Below, in pieces: positions 13,801-24,161 of a stretch of DNA of 64,000 nucleotides. The notes under the pieces are model-generated. The model made no database searches, had not been told where the DNA came from, and saw only the letters and a program-made list of their open reading frames with translations. The first letter of the stretch is position 1; every line of letters begins with the position of its first letter. The DNA is from Pampus argenteus (taxonomy: Eukaryota; Chordata; Actinopteri; Scombriformes; Stromateidae). The stretch is from NCBI GenBank assembly GCA_036937835.1, contig CM072875.1, positions 22,634,501-22,698,500 of the forward strand, read 5' to 3'. A program made the translations under genes and the position numbers.

Positions 13801-16800
13801 CTCTTTAGGAATGAATTTTGTAAATGAATCAAATTACATTTATTCACAATAGAAGTGTTTTCGTTACCGGGGTAACGATGTCACCATTGGTAACGTTGCT
13901 GGGTGTTCCCTTAGCTGTTCCCTGAACAGGCCGCAGGGAGTAGGGAGTACTGTTTATATACAGATGCTTCATATTTTGTCACATATGAATATTATTATAT
14001 AAGTAATTCTAGCCATCAGATAATATGGTAGATTAAAAAGTATCGCAGCCATTATCAGAGACCCAGCTTTTAACTCAGAGTAAATGTACTCAGTTATGTT
14101 CTTTGTTTTCAGGAGAATGGTCGCAGACAGAAGTCGAAAGTGTGCGAGGCGTTCGATCACGTGTTCGCGTTGCTGGAGGAGAGGAAAGGTGAGATGACAC
14201 TGCAGATCAATGCTGAGCAGCAGGAGAAGTTGGACTACATCCAAGGTCTGAGTCGCAGGTACAGTCAGCACCTGGAGGATGCCGCCAAGCTGCTGGAGAC
14301 CGCCATCCAGACCATGGATGAGTCTGAGATGGCTGTGTTCCTACAGGTGAACCTGAATGCACCATGACGAGGAACAGCTCTTGTAGGATTGGCCGAGAGA
14401 CGGTTATGTGATTGTACTCATAATTGGCAGACATGTCACCATGACAACAGACTGTAAGGCTCAAATATTCAGCATAATGCGTGTTAATGTTTAACATGCT
14501 AATATGTTAGCATGAAAACACCTTACTTAAGTCAGTGTTAGCATGCTAATGTGTGTTAGCATCGAGGCAGTGAAAAGTGCTAATGTGCTAAATATAGTGT
14601 ATATATATAATACAGGTTTCTTCACAGCAGAAGCTTGTTTCATAGCTTTTAGGACATTTTTTCAGTTGTAATTCTGACTAATTATTACTTTACATTCCTA
14701 TCTACGAATATGTAACGTTATGTTTCTTCCCTCAGACGGCCAAACCGCTGTTGCAAAAGTGAGTTTCTGATTTTTAATCTTCTATCTGGAGTTTTGTTTT
14801 TTTTTTGTCTTCATGTCTTGTCTTCACGTCTCTCCTGTCAGGCTGGCTGAGGGAACTGACACATCTCGACTGGACAAAGTTCAGCTTGGCTACGAGAACA
14901 TGAACCACTTCACCGCTAACTTTGAGTGTCAGAGAAGAGCACTGACCAGCGTCGACTTCATCAAACGTAAGAAACAGGAAGTCTTCAGCTGATGGTCGAA
15001 TCAGAGACAAGACATCTGAATCACATGTACGCTAACATTTTAGCAGACACTATGTTTAATATATTTACGTATATATTTAGTTTAAAACATTCAAAAATCT
15101 ATTAAATTATCAACAGAATGTGAAGAAATAACAGTTGACTCCAGAAATGTCTACTGAGGTTAGCGTGCTGTTCAGCTAGCCCCAACTTGTCCTGTCTTGT
15201 AATACCACTTTGTACCTTGAGGCGATAGTAAGTCACTGTAATGTCCAATCTGCAGTTCTCTACCCCTAATCCTCATCAATGATGGCTGAAGCTGTTGACA
15301 AGTGATCATATTCACCACCACCAACTACTGGCTAGAATTTCATTTCAAAACATTTCTTTGTTTCATGTGATGGGGGTGGACAGCCCAACTTTCAGTGATA
15401 TGCTGCCCCCAACTGGTTTGAACTGTGGTGAATTTGACAGATGGCAAATTCTTATATATAGCATCTTTAGAGTGTTAGTAGTATGCTATCACATGGAGCA
15501 ACTACCATTCAGATAACACATTAGCATGCTAACAAATGGCATACTGTATGCTAACATGTTAGCTTTGTGCTACTATCATAGAAAATATTGTATGCTAAAG
15601 TATAGTAATGCTAATGTGATAGCATGCTAATAGGTTAGTATAGTTCTACTATCTTTCAGCATAGTGCATGCAATGCTAACTCATTACTTTTTCTTTCATG
15701 TTATTTGATCCTCAGTTGATGAAGAAGATGATGATGATGAAGATGATGAGGTCAGATCAGCAGGAGGAGCTGCAGGACTCTCAGCCAATCAGCAGCGTTC
15801 TTCGTCTGTATTGCCTCAGGCTCCTCCCCCTCAGAGACCCACAGAGGCTCCGTCAACACAAGCAAAAAGCCCCACACCCTCAGCCAGTCAGGTTCCGCTC
15901 CCTCTGCCCCTCCTTACTGCCAACGCCACCTCTCAGGTATGATCACATGCTGCATTCAAGAGCAGTTTGGAAGTTTGACACTGAAGTACTCAGATTGCAA
16001 TACTGCAGTAACAGTAGTGTTTTGGTCCCTCTGACTGATATATTATTATATATGACATCATTAGATTATTAATACTGAAGCATCAGTGTTAGAGCAGCAT
16101 GTTACTGTTGTAGCTGCTGGAGGTGGAGCTAGTTTCAACTACTTTATATTAGGGGTGTGACGAAACACTCAGTTCACGAGATCGAGACGAGATTTTAAGA
16201 AAACTAAATTACAAATATGAATGCCTGGACAACAGACTTTTATTTAACTTGTTGTGGGGGTGTCGCAAATAGTTATGCATGTGTTTTCCGGCTGCTTGTT
16301 GGACAACAAATCTCTCTCGTCACACCCCTACTTTATATACAGTTAGCTAGTTTAGCCCAGTGGTTCCCAACCTAGGGGTCGGGGCCCTCCAAAGGGTCAC
16401 CAGATGAATCTGAGGGGTCGTGAGATAATTAATGGGAGAGGAAAGAAGAAGAAACAAAGTTCTGATACACAAATCTGTTTTCAGCTTTTGGACTTTTTCT
16501 CTAATCTTTGATTTCTGCTGAAATATTGGATCATTTGAACATTTATTGAAATGAAACCATGTGAGAAGTTTAGAGGTAAAAATCACTATTTGGTGGAGCT
16601 GTTAACAACTCATAGACATCTGAAATGTGACCCGACTACACACTGCTTTTAGTAAGACGTCAACAGACTAAAAGGTTGAAACCACTGGTTTCATCTTTAA
16701 CAATGTGTTGGATTTTAAAAGCTTCTTATATTATCCATTGAGTCAAATCTGCATCTGAACAGTAACTAAAGCTGTCAGATAAATGTAGTGGAGTAGAAAG

Positions 16801-17050
16801 TACTAGATGTACCTCTGACATGTAGTAGAGAGAAGTATAAAGTAGTATCACATGGAAATACTCAAGTAAAGTACAAGTACCTCAAAACTATACTGAAGTA
16901 CAGTACCTGAGTAAATGTACTAAATGTTACTTTTCACCCCTGATTAGATCACGACATGCTACAGTACTAAAGATGATATAATTGCACAGTGCGTGTTGTA
17001 GATATAAATTTCAGTGTACAGTACAACGCTTATTTATACATAAAGATTGT

Positions 17051-17093
<43 letters not shown>

Positions 17094-17819
17094 CTGTACT
17101 TTGGTGTTTAGTTTGGTGTCAAGTTTACATGTTTATAAGAGAGCAAAACATTGTGTTCATGTCATGCTGCAGCCTTAAAGGAGCAGTCCGTCTGTATGTT
17201 GTACATTAACAAGGTGTAGAAACAGTTTTAGCAGCCGTTTGGAGTGATTTGTTGAGCCTTTAGCTGCAGTGACTGCACACAGCATCTGAAGTCCTGAACT
17301 CATAGTTTGACTAGTTTGTTAGCTAACAAGACACAACATGTAAATCAGACAGACTCAGAGTTGTTGAAAGGTGGATTTTTCTCTGTTGATGGAGCGAGGC
17401 CGACTGATATTCATCTGAATCAGGTGTAAGGTCTGATTGCATTGCTGCATCTATATATTCCTTCATGTTCTTCGTCTGTATTGCCTCAGGCTCCTCCCTC
17501 ACAGAGACCCACAGAGGCCCCGTCAACACAAGCAAAAAGCCCCACACCCTCAGCCAATCAGGTTCCGCTCCCTCTGCCCCTCCTTACTGCCAGCACCACC
17601 TCTCAGGTATGATCACATGCTGCATTCAGGAGCAGTTTGGATCTGCTGACACTAAAGTACTCAGATTGCAATACTGCAGTAACAGTACATAAGTATTGTC
17701 TTCTTCTTCTTCTTCTTCTTCTTCTTCTTCTTCAGGTCCAGTCTGATCAGCAGAATGACTCTGAGGACAAAGACGGACCCAAACATGTCTTCTCCTTCAG
17801 CTGGCTCAACCAGAAGTGA
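10828..17819 (+). CDS. trim55: trim55 (MuRF2), muscle RING-finger protein
   Basis: Sarcomere- and microtubule-associated E3 ubiquitin ligase of striated muscle. Coding exons: 10828-10947, 12717-12889, 13023-13200, 13302-13397, 14113-14346, 14736-14758, 14842-14966, 15716-15936 and 17736-17819, giving 417 residues in one frame. An extra in-phase exon at 17490-17606 would give 456. Domains: RING C3HC4 (about 10-66, CPICLEVF to CPSCRHE), the MuRF-family linker HGVYGLQRNLLVENI, a B-box (from Cys112, CEQHEDEKINIYC), coiled coil (about 158-270), COS-box region (GYENMNHFT), an acidic run (EEDDDDEDDE), a Pro/Ser-rich segment, and the MuRF C-terminus KHVFSFSWLN. The 23-nt sixth exon is typical of MuRF genes. 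AATAAA is at 18158-18163. trim63 lacks this C-terminal tail and trim54 does not share this neighbourhood, so trim55 is the best call. The polypyrimidine tract of the last acceptor is a TTC microsatellite. Confidence 0.92.
11427..11519 (+). repeat. (TTTTG)n pentanucleotide tract
   Basis: About 18 units of GTTTT in trim55 intron 1. The rest of that intron (10948-12716) shows no ORF or recognised element. Confidence 0.95.
16150..16330. mobile_element. 181-bp MITE with 14-bp terminal inverted repeats
   Basis: Terminal inverted repeats TAGGGGTGTGACGA are perfect at both ends, flanked by 8-bp duplications CTTTATAT at 16142-16149 and 16331-16338. The empty site is visible in the related repeat near 52520. 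The 8-bp duplication points to the hAT superfamily. Confidence 0.85.
16358..16687. mobile_element. nonautonomous hAT-like element
   Basis: Begins CAGTGGTTCCCAACCT and ends AGGTTGAAACCACTG, an imperfect terminal inverted repeat of hAT type. The 8-bp flanks are GTTTAGCC and GTTTCATC, so any duplication has decayed. A second, partial copy lies inverted at 52300-52497. Confidence 0.7.
17490..17606 (+). CDS. trim55: duplicated trim55 Pro/Ser-rich exon (alternative or constitutive)
   Basis: A roughly 220-bp tandem copy (17468-17685) of the end of exon 8 and its intron start (15799-16015). A segment that reads Leu-Pro-Gln (TTGCCTCAG) in the original exon could act as the 3' splice site of the copy. 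It would give a 117-nt exon (39 codons, phase 0 at both ends) ending at the same CAG|GTATGATC donor. The frame is open, and the changes from the parent exon are few and include Pro to Ser, Ser to Asn, Asn to Ser and Ala to Thr. Use in mRNA is inferred, not shown. Confidence 0.55.
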
Positions 17820-18852
17820 CACATTTCTTATTCTCAACTGTTTTTATCTTAAATTCTTACATTCTTGTATGTTTTGAAATGTGTTGCAACATGAGTTTTG
17901 TTTTAAAAAAGCTAAAAATGACTTTTTTGTTTAATCAGTCTGATGTCAGAACTGAAATGAGCAACATTAAATCCAGCTGGAGTCATGTGATCATACTTCT
18001 CCGCAGTCATGTTATATGTTGTTCAGATGTGTTGTTAATAGTTTTGTATTGTTAGACAGAAGAAAAAAAAGGTCTTGAAAGATCAGATGTGCTGTTTATT
18101 TAATTTATCAGTTTTTCATCCAAGTTTGATTTTAATTAATAGATGTGTTTCTCTCTCAATAAACTGCAGTGATGAATAATTTGTCAATGGAAGTTTTAAA
18201 GAGTTTTATTGCAAATATAAAATGTTCGGGTGTTCAGATGGTTTTATTATCAACAAAGAATTCAGATATGAAACAGATCAGAGCACAAACATCCAAATCA
18301 ACATCCTCACTACTTTTATTTTATTGCCCTCAGAGCAGGTTGAACTCTTCAGATGTCAACAAACAAAAACTAACCAGAAAATGTTTAATAAATCTTATGT
18401 AGTTCATCTTTTGTCTTAAAAAGTCAATGTTTTTATAACTTTGAAACCACTTAAAGGAGAAATAAAAGATTAAAGACAAAAAAGCTGAAGCTTTCTGACT
18501 GTAGGAACATGATATGAAAACAAAGAATATGGAAAACAATACATATTTATTTATTTAATTTTACACAAATAACATTTGACACAGAAACATATAAATAAAT
18601 AATGAATAGAAATACATGAAAGAAATGTATTTATTTAAATATTCCCAATAAATTACCAACATTCATTCACTTATATATGCACATAATGAACTATGTATTC
18701 ATTACAACTTCTCCTTGTATATTTTATCATATATTTATTTATTTTTGTTTTTGGGTGGTTATATTTTCCAATGTGTTGATTGATGAATGACTCATTTTTC
18801 TTATTCAGTAGTTTCAGGCGGATGTGAAAAGTTTTTGAGTTCGTTGAATTCG

Positions 18853-19308
18853 TCATTTTCCGAAACTGTCCATCATCTTGCGGTTGCTGTCGGCCTGCTG
18901 GGCGATCTGCTCGGCTCGGGCCATGTCCAGCACCTCACGCAGCAGGTGGAAAGTCAGATCCAGAGAGATGGGAGGCTCATCAAACCGCTTCTCCTTTTCC
19001 TTGGCCTCCTCCACAACCTCCTCCTGCTGCTGCTCAGGCCGGGACTGCAGGAGGCGCTGTGTGAGCTGCAGCAGAGCCATAGCTGAGGAGGAGTATGAAG
19101 AAGGAGAGAGTAGCACTGGAGCAGCAGCAGAGGAGAAGGGTCTACCTCCATCCAGCCGCAGGGAGAACTCTTCCCCCAACCGGAGGAGCAGCGGTTGGGG
19201 GAGGAAGAGGAGGCGGCCGGGGGGAGCATCAGCAGGCCGACTGTCAGCAGAGTGAGGGAGGAAGGCAGCGAACAGAGCCACGATCCACAACAACACATTT
19301 AGCTTCAT
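18853..19308 (-). CDS. crh: crh, corticotropin-releasing hormone precursor (divergent teleost copy)
   Basis: Single coding exon for a 151-residue neuropeptide precursor. The start MKLNVLLWIVALFAAF is the usual fish CRH signal-peptide start. An in-frame upstream ATG exists, but the acceptor AG at 19323-19322 (after a T-rich run) places the exon start between them. The C-terminus has a KR cleavage site, a 41-residue peptide (codons 18984-18862) and Gly-Lys-stop for amidation. The peptide contains the family core PPISLDLTFHLLREVL. Residues 1-3 read Phe-Asp-Glu rather than the usual Ser-Glu-Glu, and the end is SNRKMMDSF. Urotensin I is excluded by this core and by the LLREVLDMARAEQIAQQ segment. 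The precursor mid-region is short and rich in Gln and Glu. Position beside trim55 and dnajc5b matches human CRH. Expected to act through pituitary CRH receptors or locally; the divergence suggests the crha paralog. Confidence 0.92.
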   Translation of the reverse strand: MKLNVLLWIVALFAAFLPHSADSRPADAPPGRLLFLPQPLLLRLGEEFSLRLDGGRPFSSAAAPVLLSPSSYSSSAMALLQLTQRLLQSRPEQQQEEVVEEAKEKEKRFDEPPISLDLTFHLLREVLDMARAEQIAQQADSNRKMMDSFGK

Positions 19309-20342
19309 CTCCACCACCAGACTGAGGAAAAACATTAAAGTGAAGCACCTGTTATCAGACGGTTCAGCAGCAGAACTCATTTATGTCAACGTGAGGTCAC
19401 AAAGGTCACGACTGACTAAAACGTTTTTTTACCAGCTTGTTGTGTCACATGTTACAACCTCTGGACGTCAATGCATCAGTCTATCATTAACATTACTATG
19501 TAAGATATTCTGTTTGGGGCTGCAACTAACTGCTATTTTCTTCATTAATCAATTAGAAATAGTGTAAAATGTTGATCAGTGTTTCCTGAAGCCCAACAAG
19601 ATGTCCTCAAATGTCTTGTTTTGTCCACAACTCAGAGATATTCAGTTTACTGTCACAGAGGACTAAAGATAAGACAGAGACTGTAAAACCCTCCGATGTG
19701 TTCAGCTCAGCCTCACTGAACAAACATCATGTAAACCTTTAGATTTGTACTTTTTACTTCATTCTACAATAAAAGCAATATCTAAAAAAACTGATAATAC
19801 TGTTATATAACGTTCAAGAAACTTTTCATGAAAACTTGTGTGTTTTCATTTTAAATAATGGTTTTTCCACCTATGATACAATTGTAATAGAATCATTTAG
19901 TTTAATTACATACATCTTGTATACCTAATTTAGATTTAATGTAATAAAATAATTGATCCCTTTATAACAACACATTAGACATGTGATTTAACAGTATAGT
20001 TTTGTAATTTTCACATTTTTATAAATGTTTGAAATACAGAAAAATCTTTTCTTATAATTATTTTCATTTTTAATAACATTTTTAACATATGATATTATTA
20101 TATATTATGTACATCCATATGTTATTAAATTGCACATTAGGTTTGGTCATATTTACTCTACATGAATATAATTATACATTTATTTTTCTGATTGTTTATA
20201 TTGAATTTTTTTTACATATTGATCTGTTTAATCAATTAATCTTATTTGTTATAATTATTTATTACATAATGAATTTCAGATCTCATTCCAGTGATGCTTC
20301 TCATGTTATTTTAATATAAATTAAAATGAAAAAGATTCTTAC

Positions 20343-20410
20343 CTGATTAAGTTGCTGTCTCTGTGTGTCTTCAGCCAAATAAAACACAGCAGCAGTTTCC
20401 AGTCTTTATA
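20343..20410 (-). promoter_or_regulatory. crh core promoter and noncoding exon 1
   Basis: On the minus strand TATAAA sits at 20410-20405. About 62 bases beyond its end there is a clean donor, CAG|GTAAGA, with the exon ending at 20343. Vertebrate crh genes have a noncoding first exon, one intron and a coding second exon, so this fits a first exon of about 35 nt starting near 20378. The intervening intron (19324-20342) is AT-rich with no ORF. Confidence 0.6.
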
Positions 20411-20419
20411 TGTCTCTGT

Positions 20420-22029
20420 GTTGGAGGGTGTGTGGGGTGGGGGGGTATGAACACAGACACGTTACAGATGCTCAACAGCTGAATGAAAAAATCCTCCAAA
20501 GAAAGAGATCTTATATATACAGTACAGTACATACAGAGATATGTATATACAGTAAACCATGTTAAAATATTTTTATTATCTATGTGTAAAAAATCATCTT
20601 TTTACTTTAATCCTAAATGTTCATGTTGATGTTTCCTGTTGTTATGGAGCAGTTCAGGTTGAGCTTAGAGTCCAAACAGACAGCAGCTAACTTTCTGTCT
20701 CCTCCATAATGATGAAGGTGATGACGATGATGATGTGACCTTTCTCAGCTCAACTGTGACTGAATCTGTGACCTTCATCTGCTGCAGGAGAGAAAACACT
20801 CAGCAGGACGTCTGCAGACTGACTCGCCTCCAGACGTTTGTTTCCACGAGTTTCACAGAATAAGAAACGAAGCTTCTGACTCTTCACTGAGCCGTCAGGT
20901 GCATGAACCATAAAACACAGATCTGCACTCAACTATAGTTTTTATATTTACTACATGTCAGTGTTTAGACATAATAGATTAAAAGTGATGTAAATTTCCT
21001 TTTAAAGCTCTTGACTATAAAACGATGGTTACATCAAACAAGTCATAATGTGGAGCTGCTATCGTCTGTGCTTGTGTGTCTGTGTGCTCCTGTATGTTCT
21101 TTTTAAATGTTTTTTCATATGCCTGAAGATAAAAATGAGCATGTATTATTTCAGATGTTAGCATGTATCTTTGTGTACAGCAGGAACTCAGACATATTAG
21201 TTTTATTTCAAAATATACTTATATAAATACAGTATATATAGACAGATAACAGACCAGGCAGGTAGCTATTTCCTTCTTCTGAATCACAATAGAAACATCT
21301 ATAATCTCTTAATATTTGAATTCCTGTTTAGTTTCTGTCAACGTATTGATATGTTGCTGTTCTTGTGTTGTGTGTCTCGTGACTTCCCGTTTTATTTTGA
21401 AATTTACCCATGATTTTGATTTCAATGGTTTTTGTATACTAGAGTTTTTCCTCCTTATGAATGTTTTTTGTTTATTTATATGATGATATGATATAAATCG
21501 TCTCACTGACAGCTCAGCTCTTGAGTTCCAATCTGACAGTTTCGTCTTTCTGCCTTTTCTTTAATTGGGAAAATGTTTGTTTTAGCAACAGGCAAACTTA
21601 AACCAGTAAACAGAAACTAACAACCACAGGAAGTAGAAGAAGTCATGATATGTTTCCACCTCATTTTGTGTTAACAACACAAGCAGCTTCCAGAGGATTC
21701 TGGGAGATGTGACTGCTCATTTTACAGTGAAGCTCTAATTAAACGTTTCTGCCAACGATGCTGAAATGAGGAAGCGAATCTGAGGGTTCAGACTTTTTAC
21801 TTCAAACTACAACAGTCAGATTTAGATATGTATTTAAAGACGGGCTTGTTTTTGTTCTCTTCAGTGTTTTTTGAGCTGTAGGAATTAAAACCTGAAGTGT
21901 GTCGACAGTCTGTTGAAGTTGTTGAAAGGTCGACACGTCTCGATGCTGCAGATCTGAACCTCCTCACAGCTGGGATGAAAACATGGTTGTCATGTTTACT
22001 GGTAAAATGTAATGCTCAAGACAAAAGGG

Positions 22030-22064
<35 letters not shown>

Positions 22065-22390
22065 CCAAGTATTACAAGTAATAAATAAATACGTAGAGAG
22101 TTAAAACATGCATACTGTCCCTCAGTTAACGAGGTATCTTGTCATAGGTAGCCACCTCCTTATGAAAACATCAGACCTTAATTGTAATTCGGCAGTTAAA
22201 GCCATCATACCATCAGTATCCATCAGCTTGCCACTGCACTTTATTTTGTTTTTTGTATTGTATTTTTATTCATATTCTTCTATTCTATTCAGGACTACTG
22301 TGACACCTTAATTTCCCTTCGGGGATAAATAAAGTTGTGTGTCTGTCTGTCTAATTCCTAGAACATTAACTATCTCACTCTTTACCCCTT
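20420..22390. other. intergenic, upstream of crh
   Basis: No gene seen. Contains a short GT microsatellite (22033-22061) and a T/A-rich background. Would hold distal crh control sequence; no convincing full CRE (TGACGTCA) was found. Confidence 0.5.
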
Positions 22391-22394
22391 TTCT

Positions 22395-22895
22395 AGGATG
22401 GCCAGCATCTGTGTCTGCTGCTGTGGTCCTGCGTGGCGTCTACTGCATGTGTTGTCACCATCATCATTGTTACCATATCCCCATTACAGATTATAGTTAG
22501 TTAATGATTTGCTGCTGTGTATCTGTATCTTTACCACTAGTTTCACTGTTACTGTAATAATTCATCATTCATTGTAACCTATTCTTATCATCCATTGTAA
22601 TTCATTATTATTCATAGTGAGTGTACAATATGTGTGTGTTGATTTGTTCTGTACATGTGACATCATTGCACGTCTGTCCGTCCTGGGAGAGGGATCCCTC
22701 CTCTGTGGCTCTTCCTGAGGTTTCTTCCACCTTTTTCCCTGTTAAAAGGTTTTTTGGTGGGCAAGTTTTTCCTCACTAATCGAGGGTCTAAGGACAGAGG
22801 GTGTCACTCCCTGTACAGATTGTAAAGCCCTCTGAGACAAATGTATTTGGTGATTTTGGGCTATATAAATAAAATTTGATTTGATTTGATTTGAT
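22395..22895 (+). mobile_element. L2/Maui-like LINE 3' tail
   Basis: Matches the 3' UTR of the 4120-4615 copy (TGTCTGCTGCTGTGGTC, AGGGTGTCACTCCCTGTACA, GGGCTATATAAATAAAATTTGA) and adds the TTTTTCCCTGTTAAAAGG block. 5'-truncated, no coding part. Confidence 0.8.
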
Positions 22896-22924
22896 CACTG
22901 ATCATCCCAGAATATGTGTGATTG

Positions 22925-23220
22925 GCCCATCAGTCCACATCCGAGTGTGGACTGATGGACATCTGTCACTCTAATTCTCTTTTGGACTGTTGAACATACT
23001 TTTAAAGTATGTCCCCCTGCCTTGTCTCCCGTCCCAGATCGAAGAAATCAGAGCATTGGCTGTTAATCCTGACTCTTGACCGTGGATTCATATAAAACAC
23101 TTTAATCCAGCTCAAAGAGGTTTCGTTAAAGCCCATACGAGCCATTGTTTGCTCTACAAATGTCCAGTCCAGTCTATCAAATGCTATCTCAGGATCTAAA
23201 CTGAGAAGCATTGATGGAGT
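22925..23220 (-). mobile_element. L1-type LINE reverse-transcriptase fragment
   Basis: Minus-strand reading contains AFDRLDWTFVEQTMARMGF, a later WIKVFY, and GRETRQGDIL, the order and spacing of an L1-like reverse transcriptase. Truncated on both sides. Confidence 0.65.
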
Positions 23221-23229
23221 CTTTTTAAA

Positions 23230-24160
23230 TTTGTTCAGAACCTAAAAAGTTGTTTCTAAAACAAAAAAATAGCAGATTTTCTTAGAAGGATGGAAAGATA
23301 GGATGGAGAAGGCAACAATGGTGAACTTGAGCGAGAAATGTTTGGGATAAAAGTGGAGGGGTCTGCTAACTAATCCCAATTCTTGGTGATTTTGGTCAAT
23401 TCCTGAATTTCAGGAGCTATAAAATAGCATAAATAATATAAAATAACAAAATAAACAAATAATAAACACACAAAAAGTGGAAGTGAAGGTGGACGGGTTA
23501 AGTTACCATATTATCATCTCTTCGACGCTGAGATGGCAAAGAGAACAAAAGGAAAGATGCTGCAACCCAAGAAATAAGCAAGTCAGCCAAACAGGAACAC
23601 AACCACAATCAGTCATTGTTTTATTTTTACCGTTACTCTTGTAAAAACTTGTTTGTTCTTTTTTATTCATTTGTTTCTGACGTTTCTTAGTTTACATTTT
23701 TATATTTGTATATACCTTCTACTTGATTTTCAGTTACGTACTTATGTTAAGATACAGTGTTAAAGAATATTTTAAAGAAGGTCTGTTTTTATTTTCATTT
23801 GTTACATGTGGAAAATATATTGTGAAAAATCCTATTTTCTTTTAATAAAGAACTTTGTGACAACATTGTATACAGTAAAAAGGCAAAAATGTCAATAAAA
23901 ATATACAAAAAGACATTTTTAAAGATATAATTTGCTTTTAATACATACATACAGTCGAGACGTAGTGAGAAAATATATTTTTCAGTTAGTGTGATCTTTA
24001 AAACAGAGTAAACAAGAGTCTATTCACTGGTCACAAACAAACAAACAAACCTGCTCCCAGAAACACAACATAAACAACAGTTTTCAGAAGCATGCAGTCC
24101 GCTGCCCAGCGCTGCTACAGGATATATGTCAGGGCTTAGCCAATCACAGAGCTGTGGCAG
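23230..24160. other. slc4a2 3' flank
   Basis: No ORF of interest. TTTATT (AATAAA on the minus strand) at about 23788 is a candidate polyadenylation signal for slc4a2. Confidence 0.4.
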
Positions 24161-24161
24161 G

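Noticed and set aside
18853..19380. Longer crh start at the ATG of 19380
   Set aside because: A T-rich acceptor at about 19322 separates that ATG from MKLN, which is the usual fish CRH start with a signal peptide.
23500..23580. Start of a possible LINE ORF1 reading MAKRTKGKMLQPKK
   Set aside because: Very short before a stop and not joined to the nearby minus-strand L1-like piece.
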